DNA from: Brevundimonas sp. UBA5936
Lineage (GTDB): Bacteria; Pseudomonadota; Alphaproteobacteria; Caulobacterales; Caulobacteraceae
Assembly: GCA_002430835.1 (NCBI GenBank)
Contig: DJDA01000076.1
Span: forward strand, 1-7,535
Direction: 5' to 3'
DNA length: 7,535 nucleotides
The notes under the pieces are model-generated. The model did no database searches and had not been told where the DNA came from. It saw only the letters and a program-made list of their open reading frames with translations. Shown here one piece after another: positions 1 through 4,166 of this stretch (position 1 is its first letter; each line of letters opens with the position of its first letter). The position numbers were made by a program, and so were the translations under genes.

Positions 1-1
1 G

Positions 2-415
2 GGGCAGGCCGCCGCCCTCGGCGCCTGGCTGGAGGATCAGCGCCGGGCGGGCGACTGGCGCATCGACCTCGCCGTCCGCGCCCAGGTCGCCGCCGCTGAG
101 AACGATCTTGAGGGGCCGCTTTTGAACTCGGCCGAACGCCGCGCCCTGCAGCGCCGGTTCCGCGATCGCGTCGGCGTGGCGCCGCGCACCCTGCGCTCGG
201 TCTTCCGCTTCCGCCGCATCTTCGATCACGCGATGGGCCAGGACGCCGACGCCGCCTCCTGGCTGGAGGCCGGTCTGGCCGCCGGCTATTTCGACCAGCC
301 GCAGATGGCGCGCGACTTCCGTCGGTTTCTGGGCTGCACCGCCACCGCCTGGGCGCGCGAACAGATGGAGCTGGCGCGGCGGCTGGCGTCGCATTCCTAC
401 AAGCCCGCGCCGTGA
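2..415 (+). CDS. AraC/XylS-family transcriptional regulator, C-terminal part (5' end outside window)
   Basis: The frame is open from the left edge and ends in TGA at 413-415, leaving 137 visible residues. They carry the DNA-binding half of an AraC/XylS regulator. Seen: LQRRFRDRVGVAPRTLRSVF, which matches the end of the first helix-turn-helix and the linker helix of the family, then AGYFDQPQMARDFRRFLGCT, the second helix-turn-helix with its FDQP and F-R-R-F-G-T pattern. The TTG at 122 falls inside this domain, so it is not the start. The missing N-terminal half would hold any ligand-sensing domain, so no effector can be named. The likely role is a cytoplasmic activator or repressor. The next gene begins 44 bp downstream on the same strand and could be a target or an operon partner; that is inference. 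Family assignment is secure; target unknown. Confidence 0.85.
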   Translation, partial: GQAAALGAWLEDQRRAGDWRIDLAVRAQVAAAENDLEGPLLNSAERRALQRRFRDRVGVAPRTLRSVFRFRRIFDHAMGQDADAASWLEAGLAAGYFDQPQMARDFRRFLGCTATAWAREQMELARRLASHSYKPAP

Positions 416-426
416 GGGCCGCGTAA

Positions 427-454
427 CCTTCCCTTCGTCCTTGAGGAGGGGAAG
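427..454 (+). promoter_or_regulatory. Hairpin enclosing the Shine-Dalgarno sequence of the DUF6265-like gene
   Basis: CTTCCC at 428-433 is the exact complement of GGGAAG at 449-454. Inside the loop, TCC (438-440) can pair with GGA (445-447). The strong Shine-Dalgarno GAGGAGGGG (443-451) therefore lies in the loop and 3' arm, just before the ATG at 460. In RNA this fold could reduce ribosome access, or mark the 3' end of the AraC-family transcript; no U-tract follows. A purine-rich SD easily finds a pyrimidine partner by chance, so confidence in function is low. Confidence 0.3.
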
Positions 455-459
455 AGCCC

Positions 460-927
460 ATGTCCGTTTCCAGCCTGCTGGCCGCCGTCCTATGGCAGGC
501 CGCCTTGCCCGCGACGCCCGCGCCCGACCTGTCGTGGTTGGCGGGCTATTGGCTGGACTGTTCCGGCGGGCGCGAGGCGTCCGAGACCTGGAGCGATCCG
601 CGCGCGGGTCTGATCGTCGGCCATTCGGTGACTGTGCGCAATGGCCGCAGCGGCTTCGAGAGCGCCCGCATCGCCCCCCTGAAGGATGGCGGCCTAGCCT
701 ATTTCGCCCAGCCTGACGGGGCGCCCGCCACCCCCTTCCGCCTGATCGACAGCGGCCCGCAGCGGGCGGTTTTCGCCAATCCCGACAACGACTTTCCGCA
801 CCGCATCATCTATGACCGCGCGGGGGATGTGCTGACCGCCCGGATCGAAGGGGCGGACGACGATGAGAACCGGAGCGTGCAATGGCGATTCAACAGGGCG
901 GAGCTGAACGCCCGCTGTCCACTCTGA
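460..927 (+). CDS. DUF6265-like small protein, probably exported
   Basis: A 155-residue protein. The ATG at 460 follows a strong Shine-Dalgarno run (GAGGAGG from 443). The pattern matches what I recall of the DUF6265 family: LAGYW at residues 27-31, ETW at 42-44, a central block NGRSGFESARIAP, and ANPDNDFPHRI at 106-116, which corresponds to the family's conserved NP-x-DFP-x-R-I stretch. The first 20 or so residues are hydrophobic and end in Ala/Pro, suggesting a signal peptide, but this segment has no Lys or Arg, so export is only probable. Cys34 and Cys153 could form a disulfide if exported. The family has no established biochemical function and the fold suggests a beta-rich binding protein. 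Its 3' end overlaps the acetyltransferase gene by 46 bp, so the two are probably co-transcribed. Confidence 0.8.
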   Translation: MSVSSLLAAVLWQAALPATPAPDLSWLAGYWLDCSGGREASETWSDPRAGLIVGHSVTVRNGRSGFESARIAPLKDGGLAYFAQPDGAPATPFRLIDSGPQRAVFANPDNDFPHRIIYDRAGDVLTARIEGADDDENRSVQWRFNRAELNARCPL

Positions 928-1415
928 CCTGGCGGGCCATGACGCCGGACGACCTCGACGGCGTGGTCGCGGTGGCCCAGCTGTCCTTCCCCGATCATCC
1001 GGAAGAGCGGGCCTGCTTCGCCAACCGTCTGGAGCTGCACCCCGAAGGCTGCTTCGTGCTGGCCGCCGAGGACGGGCCGGTCATGGGCTATCTGGTGGCC
1101 TATCCGTGGGTGCTGAACGCCGCCCCGGCGCTGAACGTGCTGATCGACGCCATCCCGGCCGAGGCCGAGGTGGTCTATCTGCACGACCTGGCCCTGCACC
1201 CCGACACGCGCGGCGGCGGCCACACCCGGCCGGTGGTCGAGCGCCTGGCCGAACAGGCCAAGGCGGCGGGCTGGCCGGCGGTCGCCCTGGTGGCGGTCAA
1301 CGACGCATCAAGCTTCTGGTCGCGCAATGGCTTCGAGATCCAGAACCCGCCGGGCATGGCCGAGAAGCTGGCCTGCTACGGCGACGACGCCCGCTATATG
1401 GTCAGGTCGCTGTAA
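882..1415 (+). CDS. GNAT-family N-acetyltransferase
   Basis: A 177-residue GNAT-fold protein, expected to move an acetyl group from acetyl-CoA to an amine on an unidentified substrate. Seen: strand 1 and helix 1 (LTWRAMTPDDLDGVVAV, 15-31), the GYLVAYPWV strand (69-77), motif A (LHDLALHPDTRGGGHTRPVV, 100-119) and motif B (ALVAVNDASSFWSRNGFE, 135-152), with the usual N..A..F(W)xxxGF ending. The pyrophosphate loop reads R-G-G-G-H-T, so the last position of the family's Q/R-x-x-G-x-G/A is Thr. I chose ATG 882 because GGAG lies 6 nt upstream (872-875) and strand 1 is then kept; ATG 939 would delete it. This start overlaps the preceding gene by 46 bp in another frame. The 3' end overlaps the convergent ATPase gene by 14 bp. 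Substrate unknown. Confidence 0.88.
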   Translation: MAIQQGGAERPLSTLTWRAMTPDDLDGVVAVAQLSFPDHPEERACFANRLELHPEGCFVLAAEDGPVMGYLVAYPWVLNAAPALNVLIDAIPAEAEVVYLHDLALHPDTRGGGHTRPVVERLAEQAKAAGWPAVALVAVNDASSFWSRNGFEIQNPPGMAEKLACYGDDARYMVRSL

Positions 1416-1947
1416 GCGACTTCAGCACGAAGGCCAGGCGCTCGGCGACGGGCGCCCTAGGCAGTTCGATCAGTTCATAGCCGAAACGCGGATAGGTCTC
1501 GGCCATGGCGTCGAAGGTGCGGCGGGCCTCGTCCAGATCCTGCTTGCGCTCGGCGTCCTTGCCGAAGATCTCGGGCCAGACCGGGGCGATGAAGACGCGC
1601 CTATCATAGCGGATGTCCTGCGCCGCCCGCTCCATATGGGCCGGGACCGGCAGGCCGCACAGGGTCAGATAACCGACTACGTCCGGGACGCCGCGATCGA
1701 AGAAGACGGGCCCGTCGGCGCCTTCCATGCGGGCGTGGGCCTCAAGCTCGCGATCCAGCATCAGCTCGGCGAACAGGGCCCGGTCCTTCCACGGCAGGGC
1801 CTCGCCGTCGATCGCCTGCTGGCGGCGGATGATGGCGCGCCCGGCCTCGGGCGAGGTCGCATGGCCCGCCGTCGCCAGCGCCTCCAGCAGCGTCGTCTTG
1901 CCCGAGCCCGGACCGCCGGTCAGGACGATGCGGCGCGGGCCGATCAT
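1402..1947 (-). CDS. Small P-loop ATPase/kinase-like protein (AAA_28, COG3911 type)
   Basis: A 181-residue P-loop NTPase of unknown function. Seen: Walker A GGPGSGKTT at 11-19, a VFFDRG motif at 81-86 (the DR pair resembles that of nucleoside and nucleotide kinases), a RVFIAPVWPEIF block at 117-128, ERKQ at 133-136 and TYPRFGYELIELPR near 151-164. This set recalls the predicted ATPases of COG3911 within AAA_28, a group related in design to P-loop kinases such as the NadR kinase domain. I infer a small-molecule kinase or nucleotide-binding role; the substrate is unknown. The start is ATG 1947, which forms an ATGA overlap with the ubiG stop and sits just before the Walker A strand. The upstream in-frame ATG at 2004 would add 19 Arg/His-rich residues encoded inside ubiG and is unlikely. 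Translational coupling to ubiG is expected. Confidence 0.85.
   Translation of the reverse strand: MIGPRRIVLTGGPGSGKTTLLEALATAGHATSPEAGRAIIRRQQAIDGEALPWKDRALFAELMLDRELEAHARMEGADGPVFFDRGVPDVVGYLTLCGLPVPAHMERAAQDIRYDRRVFIAPVWPEIFGKDAERKQDLDEARRTFDAMAETYPRFGYELIELPRAPVAERLAFVLKSLTAT
1404..1422. terminator. Hairpin at the overlapping 3' ends of two convergent genes
   Basis: GTCGCT (1406-1411), a GTA loop and AGCGAC (1415-1420) form a perfect 6-bp inverted repeat. In plus-strand RNA it extends to 8 pairs with one G-U wobble and one A-U pair (1404-1422). It covers the acetyltransferase stop codon TAA (1413-1415) and abuts the TGA of the opposing ATPase gene (1404-1402). No U-tract follows on either strand, so it is not a textbook intrinsic terminator. 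It may end or protect both transcripts. The position is striking; function is inferred. Confidence 0.35.
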
Positions 1948-2774
1948 GCGTCGCGGGTCGCCATCATCATGTAGTTGATGCCCACGTCGTCGCCCTCGCT
2001 CCACCGGTCGTTCAGCGGGTCGTAAGCCAGGCCATAGGGGCCGGTGACGGTCAGGGGCTCGCCGTCCAGCATGGCGCGCAGTTCGTCGGGCTTGAGGAAC
2101 TGGCGCCAGTCGTGGGTGCCCGCGGGCACCCAGCGCAGCACATATTCCGCCGCGACCTTGCCCAGCAGCAGCCCCTTCAGCGTGCGGTTCAGGGTGGCGA
2201 CGATCATCAGGCCGCCCGGCTTAATCAGTTTCGAGCAGGCGCGGATGAAGGCTTCCGGATCGGCGACGTGTTCGATGACCTCCATCGTCAGCACCACGTC
2301 GAACGGCCCGGCGCCCGCTTCGACCATCTGCTCCACGGTGGCGGCGCGATAGGCGATGTCCAGACCGACCTGATCGGCGTGGGCGCGGGCGGTGCCGATG
2401 TTCTCGGACGAGGCGTCGATGGCCGTGACCTCAAAGCCCATGCGCCGCATCGGCTCGGCGATCAGGCCGCCGCCGCAGCCGATGTCGATCAGGCTGAGGC
2501 CGCTGAAGGGGGCGCGCGCCTTCACGTCGCGATCAAAGTGCTCGGCCGCCCGATCGCGCACGAATTTCAGCCGCGCCGGATTGAAGCGATGCAGGGGGGC
2601 GAAGGGGCCTTTGGGATCCCACCACTCGGCCGCCTGGGCCGAAAAGCGCGCCACGTCGGCCGGGTCGATGCTCGGCCCTTCGGCACGATCGGTAGCAAAG
2701 GGTGAAAAACCCTCTTCGCTTTGGGGTTTGCGTGGATCGAGGCTGTCGTTAGAAGCGGGCATGGGCAGAGGCAT
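1944..2774 (-). CDS. ubiG: UbiG, bifunctional ubiquinone-biosynthesis O-methyltransferase
   Basis: UbiG performs both SAM-dependent O-methylations of the ubiquinone ring (polyprenyl-dihydroxybenzoate or catechol step, and demethylubiquinol to ubiquinol), usually as a peripheral membrane protein. Seen, numbered from ATG 2774 (276 aa): IDPADVARFSAQAAEWWDP (36-54), the UbiG opening; SAM motif I DIGCGGG (97-103); the acidic motif II end AIDAS; VIEH (166-169); KPGG and NRTLKG, followed by the WVPAGTHDW block typical of UbiG. Start choice: ATG 2774 has GAAGGCGG upstream; ATG 2762 is a close alternative; the TTG at 2798 only adds an Arg-rich tail. About 35 residues precede the conserved core, and their codons are unusually rich in A/T at the third position, which fits embedded regulatory DNA for divergent lysC. 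The stop codon overlaps the ATPase start (ATGA). Confidence 0.95.
   Translation of the reverse strand: MPLPMPASNDSLDPRKPQSEEGFSPFATDRAEGPSIDPADVARFSAQAAEWWDPKGPFAPLHRFNPARLKFVRDRAAEHFDRDVKARAPFSGLSLIDIGCGGGLIAEPMRRMGFEVTAIDASSENIGTARAHADQVGLDIAYRAATVEQMVEAGAGPFDVVLTMEVIEHVADPEAFIRACSKLIKPGGLMIVATLNRTLKGLLLGKVAAEYVLRWVPAGTHDWRQFLKPDELRAMLDGEPLTVTGPYGLAYDPLNDRWSEGDDVGINYMMMATRDA
2699..2713. promoter_or_regulatory. Operator-like palindrome AGGGT-N5-ACCCT inside the ubiG 5' codons
   Basis: AGGGT at 2699-2703 and ACCCT at 2709-2713 are exact inverted repeats around GAAAA. The site lies in the locally A/T-rich N-terminal codons of ubiG, about 15 bp upstream of a candidate lysC -35 element. It could bind a dimeric regulator of lysC or ubiG. 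Five-base arms are short and chance is not excluded. Confidence 0.2.
2728..2755 (+). promoter_or_regulatory. lysC: Candidate housekeeping-sigma promoter for lysC
   Basis: TTGCGT (2728-2733), 14 bp, then GTTAGAAG (2748-2755). This partly matches the Caulobacter sigma-73 pattern TTGACG-N10-14-GCTANAWC. Transcription would start near 2762 and give a leader of about 57 nt before the lysC ATG. The element lies inside the opposing ubiG coding region, as the 44 bp between the two starts leaves little room elsewhere. The match is partial. Confidence 0.25.
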
Positions 2775-2818
2775 GGACCGCCTTCGCCCGCCATGCAAGC
2801 AGGGGATCAGACGCCAGG

Positions 2819-4108
2819 ATGACGCGGGCCGACACGAACCGGTTGGTGATGAAGTTCGGCGGCACCTCCATGGCCGACCTGGAACGAATCCGTCGCGCGG
2901 CGCGCATCGTCGCCGCCGAAGCCGCCAGGGGCAAGAAGGTGGCCGTGGTCGTCTCGGCCATGGCGGGCAAGACCAATGAGCTGGTCGCCTGGACCGACGG
3001 CGTGGGCGGCGCGGCGCCGGGCCTGTACGGCGACGGCGTCCTGTCGGACGACGAATATGACGTGGTGGTCGCCTCGGGCGAGCAGGTGACGTCGGGCCTG
3101 CTGGCCCTGACCCTGCGCAACATGGGCCTGAAGGCGCGCAGCTGGATGGGCTGGCAGATTCCGATCCTGACCGACGACGCTCACGGCCGCGCGCGCATCG
3201 AAGAGGTGCCCGGCGACGCGCTGGGGGCCGCGCTCGACGCGGGCGAGATCGCCATCGTGCCGGGCTTCCAGGGCGTGACCCGCGACGGGCGCATCACCAC
3301 CCTGGGCCGGGGCGGTTCGGACACCTCGGCGGTGGCGGTGGCGGCGGCCCTGGGCGCGCCCTGCGACATCTATACCGACGTGGACGGCGTCTATACGACC
3401 GACCCGCGCATCCAGAGCCGCGCCCGGCGTCTGGAGAAGGTGTCCTACGAAGAAATGCTGGAGATGGCGTCGCTGGGCGCCAAGGTGCTTCAGACCCGCT
3501 CGGTCGAGCTGGCCATGCACAAGCGCGTGCCGGTGCGCGTCCTGTCCAGCTTTATCGAACCGGACGAAAACGGAAACCTGCCGCAACACGCCGGCACCCT
3601 GATTTGCGACGAGGATGAGATCGTGGAAAAGCGCATCGTTTCCGGCGTGACCATGAGCCGGGACGAAGCCCGGATCACGCTGCTTGGCCTGTCGGACCGG
3701 ACGGATGCTCCGGCCGACGTCTTCACCCGCCTGGCCGAGGCCGAGGTCAACGTCGACATGATCGTGCAGAGCCAGGCCCGCACCGAAGGCGCGGTCAACC
3801 TGACCTTCACGACCGGCCGTCGCGACGCGCGCCGCGCCGCCGACCTGATGACCGCCGCCAAGGCCGAGATCGGCTTCGAGGAGCTGCGGGTCGACGACGA
3901 CGTGGCCAAGGTCTCGGTGATCGGCGTGGGCATGCGCAGTCATGCGGGCGTGGCCCAGACCATGTTCCGCGCCCTGGCTGACAAGGGCGTGAAGTTCCAG
4001 GCCATCTCGACCTCCGAGATCAAGATCAGCGTTCTGATCGACTCGGATTACGCCGAGCTGGCGGTTCGGGCGTTGCACGCGGCCTACGGTCTGGACGCGG
4101 AAGACTAG
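2819..4108 (+). CDS. lysC: Aspartate kinase LysC
   Basis: Aspartokinase phosphorylates aspartate with ATP to aspartyl phosphate, the first step towards lysine/diaminopimelate, threonine and methionine. The 429-residue length is normal for a monofunctional enzyme. Seen: the amino-acid-kinase signature KFGGTS (12-17), SGEQ (86-89), GRGGSDTSA (163-171), TDVDGVYTTDPR (186-197), then two C-terminal ACT regions (about 270-340 and 362-429) with the allosteric ISTSEIKISVLI block (396-407). It should be cytoplasmic and feedback-inhibited by lysine and/or threonine; the sequence alone does not say which. The chosen ATG 2819 keeps the full N-terminus; AGGGG at 2801 is 13 nt away, a poor spacing, so ATG 2849 (before KFGG) is a possible alternative. 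A candidate internal start at 3623 is listed separately. ptsP follows after 58 bp. Confidence 0.96.
   Translation: MTRADTNRLVMKFGGTSMADLERIRRAARIVAAEAARGKKVAVVVSAMAGKTNELVAWTDGVGGAAPGLYGDGVLSDDEYDVVVASGEQVTSGLLALTLRNMGLKARSWMGWQIPILTDDAHGRARIEEVPGDALGAALDAGEIAIVPGFQGVTRDGRITTLGRGGSDTSAVAVAAALGAPCDIYTDVDGVYTTDPRIQSRARRLEKVSYEEMLEMASLGAKVLQTRSVELAMHKRVPVRVLSSFIEPDENGNLPQHAGTLICDEDEIVEKRIVSGVTMSRDEARITLLGLSDRTDAPADVFTRLAEAEVNVDMIVQSQARTEGAVNLTFTTGRRDARRAADLMTAAKAEIGFEELRVDDDVAKVSVIGVGMRSHAGVAQTMFRALADKGVKFQAISTSEIKISVLIDSDYAELAVRALHAAYGLDAED
3611..3625 (+). promoter_or_regulatory. lysC: Candidate internal ribosome-binding site and GTG start within lysC
   Basis: GAGG (3611-3614) precedes an in-frame GTG (3623-3625, Val269) by 8 nt. 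Initiation there would yield a 161-residue protein (3623-4108) containing only the two ACT regions. From memory, the separately translated beta subunit of Corynebacterium glutamicum aspartokinase starts at the equivalent valine, before EEAVLTGVA; here the residues are EKRIVSGVT. Codons around the site (GGA, CAA, ATT, GAT, GTT) are unusually A/T-ending, which would lower RNA structure. The SD-like bases also encode an acidic Asp-Glu stretch, so coincidence is possible. Confidence 0.3.
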
Positions 4109-4120
4109 GATATCGGAAGC

Positions 4121-4151
4121 GCCGCCCTATCTGGAACGGATCAGGGGCGGC
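4121..4151 (+). promoter_or_regulatory. Hairpin between lysC and ptsP
   Basis: GCCGCCC (4121-4127) and GGGCGGC (4145-4151) are perfect 7-bp inverted repeats, all G-C, around a 17-nt loop that can form a short inner ATC/GAT stem. The element starts 12 nt after the lysC stop codon and ends 15 nt before the ptsP ATG, leaving the ptsP Shine-Dalgarno (GGGAG, 4157-4161) free. No U-tract follows, so it is more likely a processing, stabilising or attenuating element than a full terminator. Function is inferred. Confidence 0.4.
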
Positions 4152-4166
4152 AAGGCGGGAGCAGGC

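Noticed and set aside
122..415. Separate small gene starting at TTG 122
   Set aside because: The frame is open to the left edge and the AraC-type DNA-binding domain extends upstream of this codon, so it is an internal Leu.
887..891. GANTC (CcrM) methylation site just after the GNAT start, with others at 2886, 3157, 4040, 5312, 6411, 6647 and 6855
   Set aside because: The sites lie inside coding regions with no promoter-like arrangement, and a few such sites are expected by chance in 7.5 kb.
1948..2004. Longer ATPase starting at ATG 2004
   Set aside because: It would add 19 Arg/His-rich residues read from inside ubiG; ATG 1947 gives the standard N-terminus before Walker A and an ATGA junction.
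2775..2798. UbiG start at TTG 2798
   Set aside because: It adds a short Arg-rich tail with no family support, while ATG 2774 has a usable Shine-Dalgarno; ATG 2762 remains possible.
2807..4078. 423-codon open frame on the minus strand opposite lysC
   Set aside because: Same kind of His/Arg/Gly/Ala-rich shadow with no family pattern; lysC on the plus strand explains the sequence.
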